Virus record (IMG/VR): IMGVR_UViG_3300017772_000181
Coordinates: 1 to 20,202 of that record
From: a virus
Strand: one strand, 5' to 3'
DNA: 20,202 nucleotides
In this document: one piece after another, positions 8,352 through 17,074 of the stretch
Position numbering within the stretch: position 1 is the first letter of the stretch
Layout: each line of letters begins with the position of its first letter
The notes under the pieces: generated by a model
Databases searched by the model: none
What the model was told of the DNA's origin: nothing
What the model saw: only the letters and a program-made list of their open reading frames with translations
Position numbers and translations under genes: made by a program

Positions 8352-11300
8352 ATGAGCGCTAGTAATTCTATATCACATTTACTCGAACAGTTTCTAGAAT
8401 TAAACACTAATTCACTAGAAACTTTTGAGCGTATCAATGAGGCTATTTCTACAGATAAAGAAACAGTTACCATTGACCTATTCGATAATCGCACAGGAAA
8501 AATGACAGCGATTCAAATTCCAGCATTTGGATTTTTGAAAAGAGAGATTGAAAGAATTGATAAGAATTTAACTGCAATTAGTGGACTAGACACTTCGAGT
8601 GCAAATGTTAAACTTAAAGATGGATCTTATAGAAAAATACATACTTCTAAATTAAAAGGACCTTCTTTACCCGTAACATCTCTTGCAACTCCTAAAGAAT
8701 TTAATACTAAATTAAACGATTTCTTTGAAGATTTCTTAAACCCGTTATTAACAATAAGTTTAGATGTTAAAGGACAGATTCCGGTAGACACTGAAAGAAT
8801 ATACACTGAAAGATTTATTTTTGATCATGAAGATATTGCATCGACTGAATCCTTTGATGAAATTTATAAAGGTGAAAATGATATTAATTACGAAAGTTTT
8901 GTTTCTAAAATTGAAGAAGCTGGTTTAAAATACAGAATCGATGCAGAGACTGTTGATATGCCAATTAGGTCTATTCAATATACAGGAGGCCTAGATGTAT
9001 TAAAGGTTGAGAATGTTCAGAAGACCGTCATGGTAGACGGTGTTAGTCAAACTAAGACGATTAAAGTTTATACTTTAAATAAGTTAACATATTCTGATGC
9101 TAATAAAAGAATGAAAGACACTGAATCTTTAAAGATAGGTGATTCATTAGTAGTAAACAATAAAGAATATAACACAAGATATAAAATAACCTCTATCGAT
9201 GCTTCAACATCTCAAGTAGGTTTAGAACTATTAGAAGGATATGTTCCTGTAAAGATTGGTGCAGATTCTCTAAGAATTTATAAAGACATTGATTTATCTG
9301 TTGATATTGAAATTAAAGTTGGATTTAATGAAAGACAAGTTGTTTTTGTTAAGCCAATTGATCCTATTTCTAAAATTCCTTCAACTGATTTTTCACCAGG
9401 AATTGCGTTCTTTTCCAATGAATTAACTATTCAAAACGAAGAAGGTGTAATAACATCTCTCGCTAAATATTACAAAGAAGAGGTTGCTGACTTTGGACAA
9501 TTCATTAAAGCACTTAAAGTAGATTATATTCCGCCTGCATCGGAAGGTCTTATCCCAGATGCACCGATTATTGAATCTGATAACTTTAAGGTTACTCAGA
9601 TAAATAAACACCTTACTGAAAACGCAAGTGTTCAGAAGGTTAAGCAGATTAAATCAGATAAGGTCGCTGCAAAGGAAGCTGTTAAAAAACTTGATTCTAC
9701 TATTAAGAAAAAAAGAAAGTTAATTGCTACTAAAAAATTCTCATCTAAAATTGAAAGAAATAGAGAGAAGAACGAACTATCTTCTTTAATTAGAGAAAAA
9801 GCAGCTGAGACAAAGGTATTTTCTTCTAGCGTTAGTGAAATTAAAGCCATTGCAGAATCTAATGAATTACCCAAAGCTTCTCCTAAATATAGAGTTAGAG
9901 GTTTCTGGTCAATTCCAGATGCTAAAAAAGTTGGAGATGAAGTTTCACAAGAAGTAGTTCAGTTTATCGCAAGATATAGGTATGCATCTTCTACTGGAAA
10001 AACTTCCGTGATTGAGCAAATTAAATTTAATAAAAAAACTGCTGCATTTTCAAACTGGGTAGAAGTTAAAGGTCCTGTTAGAAAAAGAGAAAAGCAAGCA
10101 GACGGTGGTTATAGATGGATTATAGAATCTGAAGAAGATGCACAGGCTATTAACTTTAATTCTATAGATTTACCGATAAGACAAGGCGAAGTTATCGAAA
10201 TGATGGTAAAATCTGTTTCTGAAGCAGGTTTTCCTACGACTCCAGTAGAATCAGAATGGTCCGAAATTATTAGTATTCCATTCCCTGAAGGAGTAATAGC
10301 AACTGACGGAGCTAATTCACTCGTAAATCAAAACGATCTAGATAATGTTAAAGTTGAAATAAATGATGATTTAGAATCTCAGAATTTATTTACACACCTT
10401 GATACTGGCTTTACAGCAGGTGATACATACTATGCACATGGCGCTGAAAGCCTTGCATCAGGATTTTTAACCGGAGAACAGAATCCTATTAGTGTTTATG
10501 AAAAATTATTAGAATTACAGAATCAATTAGAAAGATTACAATCTAAAGTAGAAGGTACTGTTGGAGAACTACAAGTTAAAATTGTAGATGAAGAAGGAGT
10601 TGCCACTATGGTTAAAAACAACACTACCGCTAAAATATTTGCAGGATATTATGTAGACAATGCACCTACGGGAATTAGCAAAGGATATGTTGTTACTAAA
10701 AACTTTACAGTTGAATTACATAACACCAAGGCATCTGACTTAGAACTATGTGCAAGAATCGTTGGAGATCTTAAACAACCTGCCTATGTTTCAACAAGTC
10801 AACAAGATTATGGATTAGGTATAATAGATCTAGAAACAGGTAACATGAAGCTAGCTTCAAATGCTGGTCCTGATGATATGATATCTAATGATACATACTA
10901 TATGACAGAAGGAAAATATGATCAAGTTCCTTTAGTTTATCAAAACTTAACTGGAGATGGTAATTCTTATAATTATTTTGCTACGGCACCAGAACAATCT
11001 TCACAATTAAATGGGCAATTCATATATTCTAGATTTAAAAATATATCTAATAATGGTAATTTATACCTTACAACAAATGCAGATACGGGATCTTCTCATG
11101 CCGTAACAAACGGAGTTACTACTGCAGAATATGGTTTAAGTTATCCAATAAGAAATAACAATGGTGGTAATACACTATTTACTCCAGGTAGTATTGCCGA
11201 TAGAACGCATTTACGAGATTTTAGTGGAGCTGATTCTAGTACTATGACATGTCAATTAACTAATAGCCCAACATCAAACGGATCAGATTTTATATGGAAC

Positions 11301-12173
11301 GGAACATACGGTGGAGGTAATGTAGAAAGCTCTGCTAATAATTCTGAACTAGATTTAATTTCGATAACAACGCTGGGTTCTAGTGAATATGATAAAGGTT
11401 TATTTTTATCTAAATTTCATCCACTTATTAAAGACGCCGATGAGGGAGGAATTGACCCTGACAATAGATTAAATGTGTTTGAAATGGTGACAACTGGAAT
11501 AGTTTCAATGCCTAAGTACGCAGTTAAAAGAGCCAATGACCAAAACGGAAAAATACAAACGCCATATCAGCCTTTGGCTATTACATTTAGGGATGGATCA
11601 GAATCCGGACCTATGGATGAATCAGGTACGGTTATTCCTAGAAAATCTGTTAAGAATTCATTTACGGAAGATGATCAATATTTATTAGGTGGTCTTTCGT
11701 GCGGATCTTTCTTATATCTTTCACCTATAAATCAAACTAGCCTATCAGTAGATGGACCTAATAAGTATGGTAAGAAAATAGTAGAAGGTGGAAGTCAGAA
11801 TGCTGTTTCAGTAGATATGGTATTTCAATATAGAATGACAGATTATTTTGGAGAAGATGAAAGTGGTAAAGGTAGAATAGGTGGTATATATGGAAATTCT
11901 TTTGCTAATTTAACTTATTCTAAAAAAATAGGTATAGACATCTTAGACACGTATAAATCTGAATTTAAGTTTGATATCGAAGTATATGCTAAATACAGAG
12001 CAGTTGGTACTAATAAGAATAGTATCAATAAAGTAATGCTACAAAGTTATAGAAGTAGCTCAGGTTCTGGTGGATGGTGGTGGAATAGAAGAAGATTCTT
12101 CAACTCTAGTAGCGGATATACAGATTTTTCATCCTCTAGATTATACGACTTTGACGCTCGCCCATACAGGTAA
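8352..12173 (+). CDS. 1273-residue virion protein with FN3-like region, Lys-rich helical segment and Ser/Gly/Trp/Arg-rich C-terminus
   Basis: This large structural protein starts one base after its neighbour. Residues 1-140 include helical segments (SISHLLEQFLEL, FLKREIERIDKNL). Residues about 416-500 are highly charged and Lys-rich, predicted by eye as a helical hairpin (KVAAKEAVKKLDSTIKKKRK, then NREKNELSSLIREKAAETK). This is followed at about 507-646 by a fibronectin-III-like stretch (FIARYRYASSTG, MMVKSVSEAGFPTTPVESEW). A short coiled coil lies at about 712-745 (VYEKLLELQNQLERLQSKVE). The remaining roughly 500 residues are Gly/Asn/Ser-rich and beta-like, as in fibre heads. The C-terminus contains GGWWWNRRRFF at 1240-1250. 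No family is recognised; a baseplate or fibre role is inferred from context. The frame continues open for 18 codons after the TAA at 12171-12173, so the true C-terminus deserves checking. Confidence 0.75.
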   Translation: MSASNSISHLLEQFLELNTNSLETFERINEAISTDKETVTIDLFDNRTGKMTAIQIPAFGFLKREIERIDKNLTAISGLDTSSANVKLKDGSYRKIHTSKLKGPSLPVTSLATPKEFNTKLNDFFEDFLNPLLTISLDVKGQIPVDTERIYTERFIFDHEDIASTESFDEIYKGENDINYESFVSKIEEAGLKYRIDAETVDMPIRSIQYTGGLDVLKVENVQKTVMVDGVSQTKTIKVYTLNKLTYSDANKRMKDTESLKIGDSLVVNNKEYNTRYKITSIDASTSQVGLELLEGYVPVKIGADSLRIYKDIDLSVDIEIKVGFNERQVVFVKPIDPISKIPSTDFSPGIAFFSNELTIQNEEGVITSLAKYYKEEVADFGQFIKALKVDYIPPASEGLIPDAPIIESDNFKVTQINKHLTENASVQKVKQIKSDKVAAKEAVKKLDSTIKKKRKLIATKKFSSKIERNREKNELSSLIREKAAETKVFSSSVSEIKAIAESNELPKASPKYRVRGFWSIPDAKKVGDEVSQEVVQFIARYRYASSTGKTSVIEQIKFNKKTAAFSNWVEVKGPVRKREKQADGGYRWIIESEEDAQAINFNSIDLPIRQGEVIEMMVKSVSEAGFPTTPVESEWSEIISIPFPEGVIATDGANSLVNQNDLDNVKVEINDDLESQNLFTHLDTGFTAGDTYYAHGAESLASGFLTGEQNPISVYEKLLELQNQLERLQSKVEGTVGELQVKIVDEEGVATMVKNNTTAKIFAGYYVDNAPTGISKGYVVTKNFTVELHNTKASDLELCARIVGDLKQPAYVSTSQQDYGLGIIDLETGNMKLASNAGPDDMISNDTYYMTEGKYDQVPLVYQNLTGDGNSYNYFATAPEQSSQLNGQFIYSRFKNISNNGNLYLTTNADTGSSHAVTNGVTTAEYGLSYPIRNNNGGNTLFTPGSIADRTHLRDFSGADSSTMTCQLTNSPTSNGSDFIWNGTYGGGNVESSANNSELDLISITTLGSSEYDKGLFLSKFHPLIKDADEGGIDPDNRLNVFEMVTTGIVSMPKYAVKRANDQNGKIQTPYQPLAITFRDGSESGPMDESGTVIPRKSVKNSFTEDDQYLLGGLSCGSFLYLSPINQTSLSVDGPNKYGKKIVEGGSQNAVSVDMVFQYRMTDYFGEDESGKGRIGGIYGNSFANLTYSKKIGIDILDTYKSEFKFDIEVYAKYRAVGTNKNSINKVMLQSYRSSSGSGGWWWNRRRFFNSSSGYTDFSSSRLYDFDARPYR

Positions 12174-12230
12174 TATTCTGCTGTAACAAAGCAAGATATA
12201 TACTCTAACAAAAATAGAGTCTATTCATAA
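12174..12230 (+). other. 57-base gap: in-frame open continuation of the upstream gene, ending at the next ATG
   Basis: This is the longest non-coding gap in the window. In the frame of the upstream gene it reads 18 sense codons (YSAVTKQDIYSNKNRVYS) and then TAA at 12228-12230, directly abutting the ATG of the next gene at 12231. Other junctions here have gaps of 0-22 bases. It may therefore be the former or read-through C-terminus of the 1273-residue protein, separated by the TAA at 12171-12173. An 18-codon open frame can also occur by chance in AT-rich DNA. No promoter or Shine-Dalgarno sequence is convincing. Confidence 0.35.
12198..12224 (+). repeat. Imperfect inverted repeat (small hairpin) before the 1613-residue gene
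   Basis: ACTCTA at 12202-12207 and TAGAGT at 12215-12220 are perfect inverted repeats around a 7-base loop (ACAAAAA). After one T/C mismatch the stem extends by three A-T pairs (12198-12200 with 12222-12224). No T-tract follows, so it does not look like an intrinsic terminator. It could be an mRNA hairpin or an RNA-processing site just before the next start, or chance in AT-rich sequence. Confidence 0.35.
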
Positions 12231-15200
12231 ATGGCGAAAATTATTAACACAGCGGCAAAGAATAGTTTGGTTAAAAACAAATCATTTGCTTTACTAAGAA
12301 CTAATCCAAAATTAACTTCTAATATTAAGTTAGTTGCAGATTCTTTAGGAGATATTTACCTAAGCTCTATTAAGGCTAGTAGAACTCTCTCACAAGTTGA
12401 ATTTCAAAAATATCCACTATCTGACTTTGGTCAATATAATAGAGATGTTGCTCTTTTCTATGGAAAATTACCAAAAGATAAAAGATATCAAGTAGGTAGA
12501 GAGCATACTGATTTAGCTGTTAGTGCGGATTTTTCTTCACAGTATGAAAATTTATATAACTATGGAGCATCCTTTAATTACACTAAAGTGTATGATGAAC
12601 AATATAGAATACTTGCTCCTATTTGGTTAGAAGACAAGGTCCCCAGTAAATTTATAATATACAGAATAGAAGATGTTAATTTTTCTAAAAAATATACAGA
12701 AGATGCCGATGGTCAAAATAATAGGATTCAAGAAATGCTTTCGAAGGCTACTATTATTAAATCATTTGATCTTACTAATAACTCTAAATTAGGAGCATAT
12801 TTAAATAGCCACATAGAAGATCCTCTTTTTCCAAGTTCACACCTTTCTTTTAATTTTGAAATAGATGAACCTACTCATTTTTCGGGAATAGATGCGATGA
12901 TAGGTGGTTTTGTCAATAAAATAGATTATATAGACGATGATTATATAAGAGAAGATCTTCCAGAGATATTAGCAAACAATGCTATTACATCAAGTTTTGA
13001 AAGAAATGGTATTATTTCAGCTAATGTAATGAATATTGAATTTCTCTTTGATGATGAAGATGCAGAAGATTATAACATTTATAGATATTTTGGAATATAT
13101 GTTGATGAGCATGAAGAAGGAACTGTCTCAGTTGAGAATGTAAGTAAATTTGGAGTCTTAAATTTAATAGATGATGAATCTGAGGATTTAAAAATTATTC
13201 CTAATGAATCTGAATCTAGTCTTCCGATATTGAGCTGGGTCAAAGATAATGAAGGTAATTATCATCACATAAAAAATTCTTTTGAAAATTATAATTTATC
13301 GTTCGGTAATATGTTTATTTCTACTTCATTTAAGGGAGATTCTAACAAGTTTACTGCTAAGAAAGAAAATGAAATAGAAACTCCATTCGTAGACAAGAAA
13401 GCCTTTAATGGATTTATGAAATTTTCACTGACGCAACCGCCTGTTCATAATGATAAAATATTTTTAGGAGATCTTTTAGAAATCTCTATAGAAAGGTTTA
13501 ATCTAGGAGATTTCATATTTATAGCAGACGAAACATTACCGATTGGAACGTATTCTGAGGGTAGATATTCATGTCAAGGAAACACTTCTCAAATAGCAGC
13601 TGCATTAGCAGGAGCAATAAGAAATGGGGAAATCATACCATATAGCGCTCAATCATATCGCAGTAGGATTGTAATTGATGATTATTCACAAGGTAGAAAT
13701 AAATATACCACTATATTCGGTATCAATACTTCGAATCCTTATACGTTTTTAGATATGAGTGATTGTACATTAGCGGATTCTCATTTTTCTAAAAGATATA
13801 ATGAATTTATTAATGAAGGTGGTATAGTTTCTGGTGATCTTTCTATTGGAGATTATTCTATTTATACTATGTCAGGTGGATGTGCAATTGACCAAGGACT
13901 AGTAGTTTCTTCAAAGGACGTTGGTAACATTAACGTTGGAGATTATGTAAAATATGACAGAAAGGATAAATTTACTAGAATTATAGAAATAATTAGAGAT
14001 CCTTTAAATGCAGAAGAATTTAGAGTTATTTTCGAAAAACCTATAAAATTTACAAGAAGGGTATTCTCTACATATAATCCATATAAGACGCCTTTCGGTA
14101 AATTTTCAGCATACGACTTTAAAGATTTTGATTTTGATTTCTATAGTACTACTAACTCTGACGTGACGCATCTAGAATTTGAAAGTGAGAATTATAAGGA
14201 AGATGAAAGTTCATTTTCAGTCTCATCTGCAAGTTATACAGAGATAATAAACTCTAATGGTGGATCCGGTTTCTCTGGTGTTCCTCAGTCAAATTCGGAA
14301 GGTGAATGGAGCATAGTAATCCATGGACTATTCGTCGATGAGTTTATTAAAAAAGGAGATTTCTTAAAATCTGCAATAGATCAAGAATATGTTAAGGTAT
14401 TAAACGTTACATCTAACCTTTCTTTATCGTATGGCCAAGAGATAAGTACTAAACTAATATTATCAGGTGAACCTAATCCCGAATACGCAATATTAGCATC
14501 AGATATTGACAACTCATCTAAATTTATATTTATTCCAGGTGATGAAAATCTAGATTTATTTCAATTTAAAAAATTAGCAAACATAATAGAAGATGATTCG
14601 ACCGAAGGAGACAGCTCTGAAATTGAAATAGCCAGCGAGTATGATAGATTGAATGAAAACTCTTTAAAAGAAACAAGTATTAATTCAAGAGTAGTTCCCA
14701 CTATATGTAAATTTGCATTAAAAGAAGGTACTGCTATAAATTCAAGAAATTTACCGTATATACTAAATGCTAATGAAGCGTTTGGAATTGATAACCTTTC
14801 TGCAGATATTTCTATAATAAATGATAGGGATAGTGATAAACTAAACATGGAACATTTTTTAATATGGAATATTCCTAGTTATTTGAGAGATTCTGATAAA
14901 ATACCATATCTTAGAGATTACATTAATCCGACTGATGAAAAAATGTCTTATAGCGATATCTCTAGTAAATTAAAAGATGTAGACTATGATTATTTTTCTG
15001 CGTTTTTAAACTTTACAGGAGCATCGGATCTAAATGGAGATTGGGTAGATGCAATGACCAAGAGACTATATACTTCATTTACATCAGGAGACTCTTTGAG
15101 CTTCTCCTCTACAGTATTTAAAGGACTTAGATATATTTATAAAGAAAGAAAGGAGTTCTCTCTGAGTCAACCTATATCATTCAGTGCGTCTTCAGAAATA

Positions 15201-17072
15201 AACGATTATAAATATTCGACAGTATTGTGTTACACGGATGTGCCAAAGGCTCAAGAAATAGTGTCAGAATCCAGAGCTGACTTTGAATTTATAAAAAATG
15301 ATAAATTTAAAACTATAACCCTTCTAATACATTTAACAATACCTGAAAATGAAATCACTGAATTTGATAGATATCTTTCATACACATTAACAGATATTAA
15401 AGATGCTACTACTGGAGAAATCATTGATTCTAGTGTTAGAGGTTTCTTAGAATTTGGAGGTCAGGGTGCAGCAGGCGCTTCTTCATGGGAAGAAGACACC
15501 AAGCTATTAACAGCTTCAATTGCGTCTGTCGGAAATAATCAACCTAAATTCACGGAAGATATATTTAAGATAGACGGAGAATATGCATATTTAAAATTTA
15601 ATATTCCTGGATATTCTTCTAGTCAACAATTTGGAATGAAAGTAGTATCAGTCGTAGATGATAATAATATTATTGTTTCAGGAACACCTGGCGCTGTTCA
15701 AACCAACGATGACGGATCTATTTATTTATCATTTAATCTTAGTCCAACTGATGCTAGTAATATTTCAAACTCAGTAGTCTTATCATACGATAAAGGTGGT
15801 AGATCTGGATGGGAAAATGTTTTAAAAGATGTAGTTGCTCCTGGAATGGCAGAAAGAATAAATAGCAATTCTAATATAACGTATACTACCATTTCAGAAG
15901 AAGGTGTCGAATCTACTGGGCTATACACAATAGAAATACAGGACGGAGTAGAATTTATTAAGACGTCTATACTTACCGCTGAAACGGATGATGATAAACC
16001 TAAGGCATTTAAATTAAGTAATAATGAAATTGGTCATGACCTAGTTGCTAGGGAAGATGGTGGATATTATACAAATCTTAGAAGAATGAATGGAGAATAT
16101 AACCCTTTATTTAGAAGTGTAATAGAATTTACACCACCATATCGTAGTAAAAAAATAGAAGACTCCATTCCGTCATTTGGAAGTCTTGAAGAAATGGATG
16201 AATTTATGTGGGAACAATCCAAATATAACAATTTATCAGAGGTAAATTGTGTATTTGCATCTTATTTAAAAATAGACAATATGTTTGGAATTATACCTAA
16301 TTTCTTTTATCATAAAGTTAACGAAGAAGGTAGTGATGTTTTAAAACTAAGTCAAGAAACAGATAAACAACCGCTATACCCCCTTATTGGTGAAATAGCT
16401 ATAGATAAAAAGAATCTAAATTTATTTAATAGTAAATATACTAAAGACTATTATACTAGATCCTATGAAGGAGGTAAAAATATAAAAGTAAACGGAACAC
16501 TAAGTCCAATTGAAGAGAGATCTTTCTTTGCCTCTACTATCATGAAAGTGAAAAACCAATACGACATAACCGCATATCATACTTCTAGAGTATTTAGCTT
16601 AAGAGATTTAGACGTAGTAAGATATGACGAAAAGGAAAATGTAAATACAGTATACATATTCGAAGATCGTAATAAAGTGTATATGGATTTTTATATAGTT
16701 GAGTCGATTGTTAAAGAGCTTAAAGAAGATAATATAGTAGGACATTATGGAAAATATGTAAATGTTGCTAATTCCTACGGAGATAAAACAACAATAGAAG
16801 ATGACGTAAGCATTTACGCAAAAGAAAATATTATTCCTAGATTTATTTTAGACGAAATTATAGTATATGGGTTCGAAAAAGCTGGTGAAAAAGAATATTC
16901 AAAATTAAACAATGTGAGGCATGTTGAAGATATTATGTCAGATGGCCATATACCTCTTACTAATTTTGAAATAAGTAGATTCTCAGAAAAGCCTTTAGAT
17001 TTTAGATTAATATATAATAAAAAGCCTGGATATAACTATAGCTTTAGAGTCCATTCTAAAATAATTGCATAA
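12231..17072 (+). CDS. Giant 1613-residue virion protein of unknown family (baseplate/tail appendage region)
   Basis: This is the largest gene in the window. It is a soluble, acidic-looking, beta-rich protein with no membrane segment and no enzyme signature that I can see. The N-terminus (LLRTNPKLTSNIKLVADSLG, then IYLSSIKAS, residues about 21-50) looks like a defined module. I have an impression of similar N-termini on very large virion proteins of Bacteroidota phages but cannot verify it. Acidic clusters occur around 272-297 (DDEDAEDY, DEHEEG). Around residues 420-500 a beta segment carries the helix NTSQIAAALAGAIRNGE. Around 920-945 is DYDYFSAFLNFTGASDLNGD. It starts with ATG directly after an in-frame stop of the upstream frame (TCA TAA ATG) and ends two bases before the next ATG. 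Role inferred from position: a large peripheral baseplate or fibre-network protein. Confidence 0.78.
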   Translation: MAKIINTAAKNSLVKNKSFALLRTNPKLTSNIKLVADSLGDIYLSSIKASRTLSQVEFQKYPLSDFGQYNRDVALFYGKLPKDKRYQVGREHTDLAVSADFSSQYENLYNYGASFNYTKVYDEQYRILAPIWLEDKVPSKFIIYRIEDVNFSKKYTEDADGQNNRIQEMLSKATIIKSFDLTNNSKLGAYLNSHIEDPLFPSSHLSFNFEIDEPTHFSGIDAMIGGFVNKIDYIDDDYIREDLPEILANNAITSSFERNGIISANVMNIEFLFDDEDAEDYNIYRYFGIYVDEHEEGTVSVENVSKFGVLNLIDDESEDLKIIPNESESSLPILSWVKDNEGNYHHIKNSFENYNLSFGNMFISTSFKGDSNKFTAKKENEIETPFVDKKAFNGFMKFSLTQPPVHNDKIFLGDLLEISIERFNLGDFIFIADETLPIGTYSEGRYSCQGNTSQIAAALAGAIRNGEIIPYSAQSYRSRIVIDDYSQGRNKYTTIFGINTSNPYTFLDMSDCTLADSHFSKRYNEFINEGGIVSGDLSIGDYSIYTMSGGCAIDQGLVVSSKDVGNINVGDYVKYDRKDKFTRIIEIIRDPLNAEEFRVIFEKPIKFTRRVFSTYNPYKTPFGKFSAYDFKDFDFDFYSTTNSDVTHLEFESENYKEDESSFSVSSASYTEIINSNGGSGFSGVPQSNSEGEWSIVIHGLFVDEFIKKGDFLKSAIDQEYVKVLNVTSNLSLSYGQEISTKLILSGEPNPEYAILASDIDNSSKFIFIPGDENLDLFQFKKLANIIEDDSTEGDSSEIEIASEYDRLNENSLKETSINSRVVPTICKFALKEGTAINSRNLPYILNANEAFGIDNLSADISIINDRDSDKLNMEHFLIWNIPSYLRDSDKIPYLRDYINPTDEKMSYSDISSKLKDVDYDYFSAFLNFTGASDLNGDWVDAMTKRLYTSFTSGDSLSFSSTVFKGLRYIYKERKEFSLSQPISFSASSEINDYKYSTVLCYTDVPKAQEIVSESRADFEFIKNDKFKTITLLIHLTIPENEITEFDRYLSYTLTDIKDATTGEIIDSSVRGFLEFGGQGAAGASSWEEDTKLLTASIASVGNNQPKFTEDIFKIDGEYAYLKFNIPGYSSSQQFGMKVVSVVDDNNIIVSGTPGAVQTNDDGSIYLSFNLSPTDASNISNSVVLSYDKGGRSGWENVLKDVVAPGMAERINSNSNITYTTISEEGVESTGLYTIEIQDGVEFIKTSILTAETDDDKPKAFKLSNNEIGHDLVAREDGGYYTNLRRMNGEYNPLFRSVIEFTPPYRSKKIEDSIPSFGSLEEMDEFMWEQSKYNNLSEVNCVFASYLKIDNMFGIIPNFFYHKVNEEGSDVLKLSQETDKQPLYPLIGEIAIDKKNLNLFNSKYTKDYYTRSYEGGKNIKVNGTLSPIEERSFFASTIMKVKNQYDITAYHTSRVFSLRDLDVVRYDEKENVNTVYIFEDRNKVYMDFYIVESIVKELKEDNIVGHYGKYVNVANSYGDKTTIEDDVSIYAKENIIPRFILDEIIVYGFEKAGEKEYSKLNNVRHVEDIMSDGHIPLTNFEISRFSEKPLDFRLIYNKKPGYNYSFRVHSKIIA

Positions 17073-17074
17073 TA

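Noticed and set aside
12198-12230. Rho-independent terminator before the 1613-residue gene
   Set aside because: The stem is short and AT-rich and no T-tract follows; it overlaps a possible coding extension.
14561-14848. Open - strand frame with Ser/Leu repeats inside the 1613-residue gene
   Set aside because: The repeat is the mirror of Asp/Ser/Glu codons on the + strand; a shadow frame.
15207-15214. Second TATAAATA match
   Set aside because: Also encodes Y-K-Y within the 1613-residue gene and has no gene start nearby.
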